This document shows, one piece after another, positions 36,228 through 45,582 of a stretch of DNA of 64,000 nt. The notes beneath the pieces were generated by a model. It was not told the DNA's origin. It ran no database searches and saw only the letters and a list, made by a program, of their open reading frames with translations. The DNA is from CAXXOK01 sp964640955 (GTDB taxonomy: Bacteria; Bacillota; Clostridia; Christensenellales; Aristaeellaceae), in NCBI GenBank assembly GCA_964640955.1, contig CAZXJI010000016.1:10561-74560 (forward strand). The letters run 5' to 3'. The position numbers and the translations under genes were made by a program. How positions within the stretch are numbered: position 1 is the first letter of the stretch; the number at the start of each line of letters is the position of its first letter.

Positions 36228-36256
36228 TTGAACTTCACCCGCGTCCTCTGTATAAT
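36228..36256 (+). promoter_or_regulatory. sigma-A type promoter of the LacZ-type GH2 gene
   Basis: TTGAAC (36228-36233), a 17-base spacer and a perfect TATAAT (36251-36256), about 80 bases before the ATG. Confidence 0.7.
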
Positions 36257-36339
36257 GCCTTTATGGATTGGCGGGCGGTGAAACGCTTCGCTTAAACGCG
36301 CATGCAGGAATTCCTCCGCTGAACGGAAGGAGCATGACA

Positions 36340-39300
36340 ATGGAACGCATGATTTACGACTCCGGCTGGCTGACCGATCCGGAAACCTTCGCCGTGGGGC
36401 GGCTGCCGGCGGTATCCGACCACGATACGTTCGCGGACGCGGCGGAAGCCCAAAGCGGGGAAAGCAGCCTGCGCCGAAGCCTGAACGGACGCTGGCGGTT
36501 CGCCTACGCCCAAACGCCGGCGCAGCGGCCTCTCGGCTTCGAGCAGCCGGGGTACGACTGCTCCGCCTGGGATACGGTCGAGGTGCCGGGGCATATCCAG
36601 TTGCAGGGCTACGGGAAGCCCCAATACGTGAACGTGCAATACCCCTGGGACGGGCGCGAGGCCCTCACGCCCCCGCAGATTCCCGCGGAAAACCCCGTGG
36701 GCAGCTATGTGACGGCTTTCACCGTGCCGGCCGGCTGGGCGGACAAGCGCGTGACCGTCGTTTTGAACGGCGTGGAAAGCGCCTGCTTCGTGTGGGTCAA
36801 CGGCGTGCTGCTGGGCTATGCCGAGGACGGCTTTACCCCCTCGCGCTTCGACGCGACCGACGCGCTCGTGCCGGGGGAAAACCGGCTGGCGGTGGAGGTG
36901 TTCCGCTTCTGCTCCGGCTCGTGGCTGGAGGATCAGGATTTTTTCCGGTTTTCGGGCATTTTCCGCACGGTGGAGCTTCGCGCCGAGCCCCGCGCGCACG
37001 TGGAGGACGTTTTCGTGCGCGCCGTGCCCGCGCAGGACTTTGCGACCGGCGAGTGGACGGCGGAGCTTTCGCTTGCGCTGCCAGACGAACCCGTTACGCT
37101 CACGGCGGAGCTTCGGGACGGCGACGGGCGGAGCGTCGAGCGCGTATCCCTGCCCGCGGAAAAAACGATGCGCGTTTCCCGCACCCTCCCTTCGCCCCGG
37201 CTGTGGAGTGCCGAGGAGCCGAACCTGTACACCCTGCTCGTCACCCTTTCGGACGCCCGGGGACGGGTGTGGGAAGTTGCCCGGACGGAAACCGGCTTTC
37301 GCCGGTTTGAGATCGTAAACGGCGTAATGCTGCTCAACGGCAGGCGCCTGCTTCTGCACGGGGTGGACCGACACGAGTTCGGCTGTCGCGCGGGCCGCGC
37401 GCTGAACGAGGAAGAGATGCTCTGGGACATCCGCACCCTCAAACGCAGCAATATCAACGCCGTGCGCACCAGCCACTATCCCAACCAGAGCCTGTGGTAC
37501 CGCCTGTGCGACCGCTACGGCATCTACCTGATGGACGAAACCAACCTGGAAACCCACGGCACCTGGTCCAACCAGGGCGGCGTTTCGCCGCAGACGGCCG
37601 TCCCCGGCGACCGCGCCGAATGGCTGCCGGCCTGCCTGGACCGGGCGAAAAGCATGCTGGAGACGGATAAGAACCATCCTTCGGTGCTGTTCTGGAGCTG
37701 CGGCAACGAAAGCTTCGGCGGCAGCGTGATTTTCGAAATGTCGCAGTTCTTCCGCAGGCGCGACCCGAGCCGGGTGGTGCATTACGAGGGCATCTACAAT
37801 GACCGACGCTATAACGAAACCAGCGACGTGGAAAGCCGCATGTATCCCCCTGCGGCCGAGGTGGCCCGCTGGCTGGAAACCCATGCCGACAAGCCGTACC
37901 TGCTGTGCGAGTATTCCCACGCCATGGGCAACAGCTGCGGCGGGCTGAGCGAGTATCTGGCGCTGGAGGATCGGTACCCGCAATACCAGGGTGGCTTCAT
38001 CTGGGACTGGATCGACCAGGCGCTGGAAACGCGCCTGCCCAGCGGCGCGCGCGGGCTGGCCTACGGCGGCGACTTTTTCGACCAGCCCAACGACCGCTGG
38101 TTTTGCGGAAACGGGCTGGTGTTCGCCGACCGTACGCCCACGCCGAAGCTTGACGAGGTCAAGTACCTGTACCAGAACGTACGCATCCGGCCGGACGGGC
38201 GGGGCGTGACGCTGGAAAACCGGCACCTGTTCGCCGATCTGATGGCCTACCGGCTGACCTGGGCCCTGACCGGAAACGGCGAAACCGTGGCCGGGGGCGC
38301 GCTGGAGGACGTCGCGGTGCCGCCGGGGGAAAGCCGTTTCTTCCCGCTGCCCCTGCCCGCCATGGAGCGGCCGGGCGAGTATGCGCTGCTGTGCGAGCTG
38401 CGCCTGAAGGCCGCCGCGCCGTGGGCGGAAGCCGGATATGCGCTGATGCACGGTCAGAAGGTGATCGGCGGCGAACCGGCGGCCGCGCTGCCGCCCGCGC
38501 CCCCGGCCGCCGCGTACCGGATCGTGGAAGGCGGGCAGAACGTGGGCGCGCAGGGAAATGCCTTTGGCGCCCTGTTCAGCCTGGCGGAGGGCGGACTGGT
38601 CTCCTTCGGCCGCCGCGGGCAAACGCCGCTTGTGAACTTTGCCCCGCGCCCGAGCCTCTACCGCGCCCCGACCGACAACGACAAGGGCAACCGCTTCCCG
38701 CAGCAGACGGCCCTGTGGCGCGCCTTCAGCGACCTGGCCGCGGGTGAGGCCGCCGGCTGGTCGGCGAAGGACGGCCGCCTGAACGTGCGGTGCCGCTACC
38801 GCCTGCCGGCCCTGACCGACGCGGAGATGGACGTGGATTACACGGTGCTTGCGGACGGCCGCGTGCGCGTGGACGCAACGCTGACCGGCGCGGGCAACCT
38901 GCCCGAGCTGGCCGCGATGGGCCTTAGCTTCCGGTTGCCGCGCGAGATGCGGCATGTGCGCTACTACGGTCTGGGCCCGCGGGAAAACGAAACCGACCGG
39001 CGCAGCGGCGCGGTGCTGGGCCTGTACGAAACGGACGCGGACCGCAACCTGACCCCCTACCTGAAACCACAGTACTGCGGCAACCGGACCGGCGTGCGCT
39101 GGCTGGAGCTTTCGGACGGCGAGGGCCGTGCGCTGCGCGTGAGCATGGCGGATGCACCCCTGCAGGTATCCGTACTGCCCCATGCGCAGGCGGAGCTGGC
39201 CGCCGCCCTCCACCGCCAGGAGCTGCCGCCCCCCGCCTACACCTTTCTGGACGTGGCCTCGGCGCGTTGCGGCGTGGGCGGCGACGACAGCTGGGGCGCG

Positions 39301-39372
39301 CCCGTGCTGCCCGCCTACCGGCTGCCCGCGGCGACGCCGCTTCGGCTGAGTTTCGTGCTGGAAGCGCTGTAA
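36340..39372 (+). CDS. lacZ: LacZ-type GH2 beta-galactosidase
   Basis: This 1010-residue enzyme has the full length and five-domain layout of LacZ: sugar-binding jelly-roll, Ig-like domain, TIM barrel, second Ig-like domain and a C-terminal beta-sandwich (Bgal_small_N, about 735-1010). RTSHYPN near residue 375 and DETNLETHG near residue 402 are LacZ signatures. The acid/base is Glu457 (SCGNES) and the nucleophile Glu524 (LLCEYSHAMGNS). No signal peptide, so cytoplasmic lactose or beta-galactoside hydrolysis is expected. The start at 36340 is chosen over 36334 because GGAAGGAG then lies 7 bases upstream. Regulation by the neighbouring LacI protein is inferred from operator O4. Confidence 0.93.
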   Translation: MERMIYDSGWLTDPETFAVGRLPAVSDHDTFADAAEAQSGESSLRRSLNGRWRFAYAQTPAQRPLGFEQPGYDCSAWDTVEVPGHIQLQGYGKPQYVNVQYPWDGREALTPPQIPAENPVGSYVTAFTVPAGWADKRVTVVLNGVESACFVWVNGVLLGYAEDGFTPSRFDATDALVPGENRLAVEVFRFCSGSWLEDQDFFRFSGIFRTVELRAEPRAHVEDVFVRAVPAQDFATGEWTAELSLALPDEPVTLTAELRDGDGRSVERVSLPAEKTMRVSRTLPSPRLWSAEEPNLYTLLVTLSDARGRVWEVARTETGFRRFEIVNGVMLLNGRRLLLHGVDRHEFGCRAGRALNEEEMLWDIRTLKRSNINAVRTSHYPNQSLWYRLCDRYGIYLMDETNLETHGTWSNQGGVSPQTAVPGDRAEWLPACLDRAKSMLETDKNHPSVLFWSCGNESFGGSVIFEMSQFFRRRDPSRVVHYEGIYNDRRYNETSDVESRMYPPAAEVARWLETHADKPYLLCEYSHAMGNSCGGLSEYLALEDRYPQYQGGFIWDWIDQALETRLPSGARGLAYGGDFFDQPNDRWFCGNGLVFADRTPTPKLDEVKYLYQNVRIRPDGRGVTLENRHLFADLMAYRLTWALTGNGETVAGGALEDVAVPPGESRFFPLPLPAMERPGEYALLCELRLKAAAPWAEAGYALMHGQKVIGGEPAAALPPAPPAAAYRIVEGGQNVGAQGNAFGALFSLAEGGLVSFGRRGQTPLVNFAPRPSLYRAPTDNDKGNRFPQQTALWRAFSDLAAGEAAGWSAKDGRLNVRCRYRLPALTDAEMDVDYTVLADGRVRVDATLTGAGNLPELAAMGLSFRLPREMRHVRYYGLGPRENETDRRSGAVLGLYETDADRNLTPYLKPQYCGNRTGVRWLELSDGEGRALRVSMADAPLQVSVLPHAQAELAAALHRQELPPPAYTFLDVASARCGVGGDDSWGAPVLPAYRLPAATPLRLSFVLEAL

Positions 39373-39390
39373 CGGGAGACGGAATCCAAA

Positions 39391-39427
39391 CGCAAAGGGC
39401 GGCGATCGGGGATCGCCGCCCTTTGCG
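39391..39427 (+). terminator. intrinsic hairpin after the LacZ-type gene
   Basis: A perfect 17-bp stem (39391-39407 with 39411-39427) and a GGG loop, 18 bases after the stop codon. The CTTTGCG arm gives a short T-run inside the stem; no long T-run follows. Confidence 0.65.
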
Positions 39428-39553
39428 TGCCGACAGGCGTCCTCCGTTTATCGCGCCCTGCCGCCGACGATTTTCTGCTCGATAAAATAACACGCGTCCT
39501 GTTGTATTTGTGCAGAGTCATTCGTCTATATCAGTGAAGGGAGTGAGCGATGC

Positions 39554-40072
39554 GTGGCTGCGGTTCAAAGCCCCGACCGTACACCGGAGGCGGAAATCGA
39601 CAGGCTTGTTTCGGCCTACCAGAGCGCCCTGCTGCGACTGAGCTATGCATACCTGCACGACCGGGCGCTGGCGGAGGACGCCGTGCAGGAGACATTCCTG
39701 AAAGCGTACCGAAACCTCGACCGGTTTCGGGGCGATTCCAGCGAGCAGACCTGGCTGATGAAAATCGCCATGAACGTTTGCCGCGATCTGCGGCGTGCCG
39801 GGTGGTTCCGGCATACGGACCGCTCCGTGACGCCGGACATGCTCCCCGAACCTTCCGCGCAGGCGTCCGCGCAGGACCGGGAGATTACGCTGGAGGTGAT
39901 GCGCCTGCCGGTCAAACTGCGGGAGGCGGTGCTTTTGTATTATTTTCAGGAGATGTCGACCGTAGCGATCGCCGAGGCGCTCGGCATTACGCAGCAGGCC
40001 GTCAGCGGGAGGCTTCGGCGCGCAAGGACGAAGCTCCGAACCGTGTTGGAAGGGAGAATGTCGGATGAATGA
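39554..40072 (+). CDS. ECF-type RNA polymerase sigma factor
   Basis: A 172-residue sigma factor of the ECF group. Region 2 spans about residues 15-85 (with SYAYLHDRALAEDAVQETFLKAY) and region 4 about 110-165 (LPVKLREAVLLYYFQEMSTVAIAEAL followed by the QQAVSGRLRRART helix-turn-helix). The start is a GTG at 39554 with AAGGGAG 10 bases upstream; an ATG at 39550 is in another frame. It overlaps the next gene by 8 bases, the usual sign of an ECF sigma/anti-sigma pair. Its own promoter could not be identified with confidence. Confidence 0.9.
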   Translation: MAAVQSPDRTPEAEIDRLVSAYQSALLRLSYAYLHDRALAEDAVQETFLKAYRNLDRFRGDSSEQTWLMKIAMNVCRDLRRAGWFRHTDRSVTPDMLPEPSAQASAQDREITLEVMRLPVKLREAVLLYYFQEMSTVAIAEALGITQQAVSGRLRRARTKLRTVLEGRMSDE

Positions 40073-41039
40073 ACGTGAAGAAAAGAAAGCGGTGCGGGAC
40101 GCCTTGAACCGTTCCCTTTCCGGCCTGAAGGAGAACCCGTTCCTGGCGCGGCGCATCATCGAACGGTCGCAAGGGGAGGAACGCATTGTGAAAAGGAGAA
40201 TTTCGCTCGGCTTCGTTCTCGCCATGGTCGTCGTGCTTGCAGCCGTAGCCGCGCTGGCGGCCGGCCTTGTATTCTCGCCGAAATACAGTGCCAGGCGGCT
40301 GGCGGATCAGGCGCTTCGGGAGCGATACGGAATCACGGATGCGATGATGACGGTCTTCGTGTGCAGCGACGCCGGGGAGGAGGCGGACGGGAGCCGCGTG
40401 TTTACCTATCGGGCCGCTGAGAACCTCTACGCCGGACAGATCGGTGTGTATACGGTTACCGTGAAGGATGGGAAAACGCTTGCGGTCTGGAGCCACGACG
40501 GGGAGGAAACGGCCGGCGGAATCGAAGCCGGCGCCTGGGGCGCCGAACAGCTTGCCCTGCTCTGCTCCGACCGGTACGGGGAAGTGATGGTAGCACTTTC
40601 CGGCGAAACGGATGCGCCCGCCGCCACGTCCGCCGCCGCACCGCAGGGCGAACCTCAAACCGCCTCCGCCGACGGGGCGGCGACGGCCGAAGCTTTCCTC
40701 CAGGCGCAGCGGGAAGCCTGGGAAGAAAGCAGGGCGCAGGTGCAAGCCGCTTCAAAGATCAGCCTTACCGAGGCGTGCGGGCTGGCGGTATCGGCCGCAG
40801 GCAGCGAATACGGCCTGAATGCTGCGCAGTGCCGGCAGCTTGTGTTTGAGGACGACGTTTACGGAGCGACGTATCGCTTTTCGGAGGGTCAGCCCGTCGT
40901 CGACCTGTTTCTTCGCCTGACGCAAAAGGAGGACGGCACCCGTACGGAGAAGGACGGCATCTACGTCGTGACCGTCAACCTGAACGACGGCGTTATCGAG
41001 GATATCCGCTACGATTCCGGCCTGGCGGCCAACGAATAA
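40065..41039 (+). CDS. membrane-anchored putative anti-sigma factor
   Basis: A 324-residue protein. A cytoplasmic N-terminus of about 45 residues leads to one membrane segment (about 47-67, ISLGFVLAMVVVLAAVAALAAGL). The extracytoplasmic part begins with a globular domain containing FSPKYSARRLADQAL, then an Ala/Glu/Thr-rich linker (about 180-225) and a C-terminal domain ending in VYVVTVNLNDGVIEDIRYDSG-like strands reminiscent of PepSY modules. There is no recognisable zinc-binding ZAS motif, so the anti-sigma role rests on the overlap with the sigma factor gene and the topology. Confidence 0.65.
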   Translation: MNEREEKKAVRDALNRSLSGLKENPFLARRIIERSQGEERIVKRRISLGFVLAMVVVLAAVAALAAGLVFSPKYSARRLADQALRERYGITDAMMTVFVCSDAGEEADGSRVFTYRAAENLYAGQIGVYTVTVKDGKTLAVWSHDGEETAGGIEAGAWGAEQLALLCSDRYGEVMVALSGETDAPAATSAAAPQGEPQTASADGAATAEAFLQAQREAWEESRAQVQAASKISLTEACGLAVSAAGSEYGLNAAQCRQLVFEDDVYGATYRFSEGQPVVDLFLRLTQKEDGTRTEKDGIYVVTVNLNDGVIEDIRYDSGLAANE

Positions 41040-41052
41040 CCGAACGGCGTAC

Positions 41053-41101
41053 GGCGAAGCCTCCCGGGAGCGATTCTCCCGGGAGGCTTCGCCGCCCTTT
41101 T
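41053..41101 (+). terminator. intrinsic terminator of the sigma/anti-sigma operon
   Basis: An 18-bp stem (41053-41070 with 41076-41093, GGCGAAGCCTCCCGGGAG and complement) and a 5-base loop, followed by GCCCTTTTT. This is a canonical rho-independent terminator. Confidence 0.85.
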
Positions 41102-41224
41102 TCCGTTTTCGCCTGGAAAAGGGATTGCGCTGCCGCGCGGAGAAACACAGCGACAGAGGTTTCGGGGCCCGGGCGTTATATGGAAGCCTAAACGAACGGA
41201 CGATGAAGAGAAGGAGGGGCGCCT

Positions 41225-42757
41225 GTGCGGACGGAGAAGCATAAGGGAACCGGCGGAGGAAACGCCGTGCTTTCGACGCTCGCCGGGGCGCTGTTCGCGC
41301 TGATTCTGGCCGTGACGACCCTCGGGCAGGGTGCTTTTTCCTTCGCCTATTCCCGAACGTACCTGTTGCCCAACTGGGTGTCCGCCCTGCTGGCGGCGGC
41401 GATCCTCCTGACGCTGGGGTGGGGCAGGCGCCTTTTTGCCAGCCGACCGCGCAGCGAGGCGCGCTGGCGGCGTTTTCTGGCCGTCTATTTCGGTCTGCTT
41501 CTCGCGGCGCAGACGCTGGCGGTCCGCAGCCTGTGGTTTTACCCCGGCTGGGACATCCACAGCGTGTACACGGCCGCCGGGCAGATCGTGCGCGGCGAAG
41601 CGTTCGACGCGGCGTATTTCGCCATGTGCCCCAACAACTCCGTTGGGACGCTTTTGCTGGTGCCGCCGCTGTGGGCGGCCGAAAAGCTCGGGCTGGCCGT
41701 GCCCTACGCGGTGCTGCCCTACCTGAGCGCGTGGCTTACGGCGCTTGCCTGCCTTTTTTGCGTCCTGTGCGTGACGCGGCTTACGCAAAGCCGTCTGGCG
41801 CGGTTCGGGGCGCTTTTGCTGTGTACGGTGTGGATCGCCTTTTCGCTTACGGCCACGGTGCCCTATACCGACACCTTTTCCGTGCTGTTCCCGGTGGCGG
41901 CGCTGTACGCGTACCTTTCGCGCATGCGCGCGTTTCCCAAATGGTTTGCGGTATCGCTGCTGTGCTCCCTGGGCGCGGCGGTCAAGCCGACGGCGGCCAT
42001 CCTTTTGATCGCGCTGATCCTGGTGACGGGGCTACGGCTGTTCCCGCTGTCCCGCCTGAACCGCGCGCGGCGGCGCAGGGCGGCGGCAATCGCCGCGGCG
42101 GTGATCCTCGGCTTCGTGCCGGGCAGGCTGCTTTCGAGCGCCGCCAACCTGTACCTGACGGGCGAAGTGCAGCCTCAGGGACAGCTGTGCGAGACGCATT
42201 ACCTGATGCTGGGCATGAACGGCGAAACCTACGGCGGCCATTCCGACGAGGACAACGCGTTTTCCCTCTCCTATTCCACCCTTTCCGAGCGCCGCGCAGC
42301 CACCCTCCGGGAGGCGTGGCGGCGCGTGGAAAGCCGCGGAATCGCGGGGAACGCCCGATTCTTCGCCGTCAAGCTGTACAAGGCGTTTTCGGACGGCATG
42401 CTGGCCGCCGACAGCAGTTACCTCGTGCTGGAACGTCCCGCGCGCACCGACGCGCTGAGCGTGTTTCTGCGATCCCTCTATGCCCGCAAAGGGGAGGCGG
42501 GCGTGCTGGCGGCGACTGCGGCGCAGGTGACCTGGTACGCTATCCTCTGGCTTTGCGCGGCGACGTTCCTGGGCAAAAGCCGCCGAAAGACGGTCGTCGC
42601 GCTGCTGGGGGTGACGTTTATAGGCGTCGCGGCTTATCTGATGCTTTTCGAGGTTTGGCCCCGCTACCTGTTCCTGTACGCGCCGCTGTTCGTCGTAGCC
42701 GCCGCGCTTGGGCTTGCCGGTCTGCGCCTGCCGGCGCGGGCCGAAAACGCGCGATGA
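41225..42757 (+). CDS. polytopic membrane protein, GT-C-like glycosyltransferase candidate
   Basis: A 510-residue protein with about ten to twelve membrane segments and a Lys/Arg-rich start. After the first segment comes a conserved-looking extracytoplasmic loop (SLWFYPGWDIHSVYTAAGQI, near residues 100-120) with acidic residues. This is the place where GT-C (PMT/ArnT-like) glycosyltransferases carry their catalytic Asp. Such enzymes use polyprenyl-phosphate sugars to modify envelope glycans. The family match is by topology and this loop only, so the function is tentative. GTG start at 41225 has AAGGAGGGG about 6 bases upstream. It is a single gene after a terminator. Confidence 0.55.
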   Translation: MRTEKHKGTGGGNAVLSTLAGALFALILAVTTLGQGAFSFAYSRTYLLPNWVSALLAAAILLTLGWGRRLFASRPRSEARWRRFLAVYFGLLLAAQTLAVRSLWFYPGWDIHSVYTAAGQIVRGEAFDAAYFAMCPNNSVGTLLLVPPLWAAEKLGLAVPYAVLPYLSAWLTALACLFCVLCVTRLTQSRLARFGALLLCTVWIAFSLTATVPYTDTFSVLFPVAALYAYLSRMRAFPKWFAVSLLCSLGAAVKPTAAILLIALILVTGLRLFPLSRLNRARRRRAAAIAAAVILGFVPGRLLSSAANLYLTGEVQPQGQLCETHYLMLGMNGETYGGHSDEDNAFSLSYSTLSERRAATLREAWRRVESRGIAGNARFFAVKLYKAFSDGMLAADSSYLVLERPARTDALSVFLRSLYARKGEAGVLAATAAQVTWYAILWLCAATFLGKSRRKTVVALLGVTFIGVAAYLMLFEVWPRYLFLYAPLFVVAAALGLAGLRLPARAENAR

Positions 42758-42923
42758 ATTTATCCGTACCTTTTGTTGCATTTTTCGTCTAGCCCGAGCG
42801 GCTCCCGAAACGGCTGCCGAACGCCTGGAATCCAATTATTGACTGCGTTTCCAACCACCGGCCCCTGCCGGACAAGAAATACGGAGTAAACACAAAATTG
42901 CAGGCAATTTGTCTGACATACGG

Positions 42924-42952
42924 TTGACATTGCGCGTTTTGCAGACTACTAT
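42924..42952 (+). promoter_or_regulatory. sigma-A type promoter of the dpp-creatininase operon
   Basis: Consensus TTGACA (42924-42929), a 17-base spacer and TACTAT (42947-42952), about 55 bases before the binding-protein ATG. Confidence 0.75.
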
Positions 42953-43013
42953 TTAGATTATGCAGCCTGCTTTCCGCAAGCGCAAATATCGTGAGGGGTA
43001 AGGTGCGAAAAAA

Positions 43014-44540
43014 ATGAAGAAATTGCTCTGTATGCTGCTTGTCGCTGCGCTGGCGTTCTCCGTCACCTCCGGCCTGGCCGAAGGCGACTACGCGGATACC
43101 ATCGTCATCGGCATCGTAAGCGAACCGACCTACCTGGAGCCTAACGCGCCCGCCATCGGCGGTACCGAGATCCACGTGACCGACCAGATCTACGAAGGCC
43201 TTGTGACCATGAACGAGGACAATACCGAAATCGTTCCCTGCCTGGCGTCCGACTGGACGATCAGCGACGACGGCATGGTGTACACCTTCAACCTCGTTCC
43301 CGGCGTCAAGTTCTCCGACGGCACGCCGGTCAAGGGCGAGGACTGGGTGTGGAGCCTCTACCGCGCCCGCGATACCGAAACGTCCGAGTATTCCTTCATC
43401 GCCGAGGTTATCGACACGGTCGAGGCGACCGATGATCAGGTGGTCATCACCCTCAAATCGCCGACCTCCTCGTTCCTGGCGCAGCTGTGCAGCTTCAACA
43501 TGGTGCTGGGCTGCAAGGCGTACGCCGAAAGCATGACCGAGGACGAATACATCATGAACCCCATGGGCACCGGCCCCTACATGCTCAAGGAATGGAGCCG
43601 CGGCAACTACGTGCTGTTGGAGGCCAACCCCAACTATCGTGATACCGCTTCCGTCAACACCCCCTACATCAAGTTCCAGGTCGTCTCCGACGACAACACG
43701 CGGCTGATGCAGTTGCAGGCCGGCCAGATCGACATCATGGGCGACGTGCCCGCCTCCCAGATGAGCGTGGTGCAGAGCAGCGAGGGCCTCCAGCTGTCCG
43801 TGTACGCCTCCACCCAGATCCGTTATCTTCTGCTGAACACCACCAAGGAGCCCTTCAGCGATCCCGCGGTGCGCGCGGCGCTGGTGTACGGCATCAACAA
43901 GGCCGAGATGGCCGAGGTTGTGTACGGCGAGTTCGGCGCGCCGGTCGCCTCCGTCCTGTCCGAGGCGCACGGCCAGTACTACAACACCGACCTGAAAGTG
44001 GTGGATTATCAGCCCGAGGTCGCCAAGCAGATGCTGGCCGACGCCGGCTATCCCGACGGTGTGGAGTTCACCATCTCCATCCCCAACGGCAGCGAGGTGT
44101 ATGAGGAGATCGCGGTGCTCCTGCAGGCTTCGCTGGCCGACGCGGGCTTCAAGGTGAACATCGAGTACGTCGAAAAGAAGGTCCTTTACGAAAACGCGCA
44201 GTCCGGCGCCCTGCAGGCCGTGTGCTTCCAGTGGTCGGACGACTACTACGATCCTTCCGAGGTCGTCGGCTGGATTACCGACTACGGCCAGTCCAGCGCG
44301 TGGTTCACCTTCCTTAACGATCAGGCGCTGGACGACGAGCAGGCCGCGGCCCTTATCGAGCAGGATGCCGCCAAGCGCGTCGAAATGTACTGGGACATCC
44401 AGCAGAAGATCTACGACAACAACAACGTCATCCCCCTGTTCCACAACTCCTTCGCCTACGCCTACAGCGATAAGGTCGCCGGCCTGAGCGTGTCGACCTT
44501 CAACGACTACTACTGCAAGTACCTCACCAAGACCAATTAG
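43014..44540 (+). CDS. peptide/oligopeptide ABC transporter substrate-binding protein (DppA/OppA type)
   Basis: A 508-residue family 5 extracellular solute-binding protein. The leader MKKLLCMLLVAALAFSVTSG has an AxA-like cleavage region (GLAEG) and no proper lipobox. Family 5 landmarks: EPTYLEPNAPAIGGTEIHV near residue 35, LASDWTISDDGMVYTFNL and VPGVKFSDGTPVKGEDW near residues 80-115, and MGTGPYMLKEWSRG near residue 185. It is the first gene of a dpp-type operon. The ligand may be a peptide or another amide compound, given the amidohydrolase genes downstream. Promoter at 42924-42952. Confidence 0.92.
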   Translation: MKKLLCMLLVAALAFSVTSGLAEGDYADTIVIGIVSEPTYLEPNAPAIGGTEIHVTDQIYEGLVTMNEDNTEIVPCLASDWTISDDGMVYTFNLVPGVKFSDGTPVKGEDWVWSLYRARDTETSEYSFIAEVIDTVEATDDQVVITLKSPTSSFLAQLCSFNMVLGCKAYAESMTEDEYIMNPMGTGPYMLKEWSRGNYVLLEANPNYRDTASVNTPYIKFQVVSDDNTRLMQLQAGQIDIMGDVPASQMSVVQSSEGLQLSVYASTQIRYLLLNTTKEPFSDPAVRAALVYGINKAEMAEVVYGEFGAPVASVLSEAHGQYYNTDLKVVDYQPEVAKQMLADAGYPDGVEFTISIPNGSEVYEEIAVLLQASLADAGFKVNIEYVEKKVLYENAQSGALQAVCFQWSDDYYDPSEVVGWITDYGQSSAWFTFLNDQALDDEQAAALIEQDAAKRVEMYWDIQQKIYDNNNVIPLFHNSFAYAYSDKVAGLSVSTFNDYYCKYLTKTN

Positions 44541-44564
44541 TTTTCCGGCTCCATCGACGCCCGG

Positions 44565-44593
44565 GGGCTGGCGCGCCGATCGCGCGCCAGCCC
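44565..44593 (+). other. intercistronic stem-loop after the binding-protein gene
   Basis: GGGCTGGCGCG (44565-44575) pairs with CGCGCCAGCCC (44583-44593), a stem of at least 11 bp without a T-run, located between binding-protein and permease genes. It probably sets a high ratio of binding protein to membrane components. Confidence 0.5.
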
Positions 44594-44620
44594 TCGCGGC
44601 GTCTCAATCCGAATAAGGCG

Positions 44621-45571
44621 GTGAAGTTCTTGCGTCAGCTGAACTACATCCTCAAGCGAACGCTGCAGATCCTCCCGGTTCTGCTGATCGTCACCATCAT
44701 CACCTTTCTGATGATCCACCTGATCCCCGGCGATCCGGCGCGCATCCTCGCGGGCGAAAAGGCCCGGCCGGAGACGATCGAGGCGATGCGCGTGCGCCTG
44801 GGGCTGGACAAGCCCCTCTACGTCCAGTACTGGATCTACCTCAGGGATCTGGCGACGCTGGACCTGGGCACGTCGCTGCAGTATACGCGCCCCGTGGCGG
44901 ATATCATTCTGGAACGCCTGCCCCTGACCATCAAGCTTACGCTGTTTTCGACGCTGCTGGGCTTCCTGTTCGCCATGCCGCTGGGTTACCAGGCCGGCAT
45001 CCGCAAGGACAGGCCGACCGACCACGTTATCCGCCTGTCCACCCTCGTGGCCATCGCCATGCCGTCGTTCTGGGTCGGCCTGCTTTTGATGATCCTCTTT
45101 TCCCTCAAGCTGAAATGGCTGCCCGCGGGCGGCTGGGACCCGACCAGCTTCTGGACGCAGTTCAAGTGTCTTGTGCTGCCCGCCTTTACGCAGTCGCTGA
45201 TGACGGGGGCCATCCTCATCCGCAACATGCGCAATTCCGTGGTGGACATCACCCGGCAGGATTACGTCGATTTTGCCCGCAGCAAGGGCATTTCCGCCCG
45301 TGCGATACGCAACCGCCACATTTTCCGCAATTCCATGGTCTCCACCGTCACGTTGCTGAGCATGCGCATGGCCGCGCTGCTGGGCGGAAGCGTGATTATC
45401 GAAACGGTCTTTTCTTTGCCGGGCATCGGCAAACTGACATACGAGGCCATCAGCAGCCGCGACTACACCACCGTGCAGTCCGTGGTGTTCCTCTTCGCGC
45501 TGCTGGTGCTGGTCATTAACCTCCTGACGGATATCGTGTATTCCTTCCTCGACCCCCGGGTCAAGCTTTAA
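44621..45571 (+). CDS. dipeptide/oligopeptide ABC transporter permease (DppB type)
   Basis: A 316-residue BPD_transp_1 permease. It begins with the hallmark N-terminus QLNYILKRTLQILPVLLIVTIITFLM, and LIPGDPARILAGEKA follows near residue 37. Six membrane segments; the EAA motif is DFARSKGISARAIRNRHIFRN near residue 215. The start is a GTG (44621) or a TTG at 44630; AAGGCGG is close to both, so this is uncertain. The stop is 11 bases before the DppC gene. Confidence 0.92.
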   Translation: MKFLRQLNYILKRTLQILPVLLIVTIITFLMIHLIPGDPARILAGEKARPETIEAMRVRLGLDKPLYVQYWIYLRDLATLDLGTSLQYTRPVADIILERLPLTIKLTLFSTLLGFLFAMPLGYQAGIRKDRPTDHVIRLSTLVAIAMPSFWVGLLLMILFSLKLKWLPAGGWDPTSFWTQFKCLVLPAFTQSLMTGAILIRNMRNSVVDITRQDYVDFARSKGISARAIRNRHIFRNSMVSTVTLLSMRMAALLGGSVIIETVFSLPGIGKLTYEAISSRDYTTVQSVVFLFALLVLVINLLTDIVYSFLDPRVKL

Positions 45572-45582
45572 GGAGGCGGCGC

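Noticed and set aside
36292..39213. Very long open frame (973 codons) antisense to the LacZ-type gene
   Set aside because: Its product is His/Arg/Gln/Ala-rich low-information sequence. Such mirror frames arise from strong GC bias at third codon positions; the plus strand has clear catalytic motifs.
39500..39540. Possible ECF-type autoregulatory promoter before the sigma factor gene
   Set aside because: A CGTC-like -10 is present near 39524, but no matching AAC-type -35 at the right distance, so it was not called.
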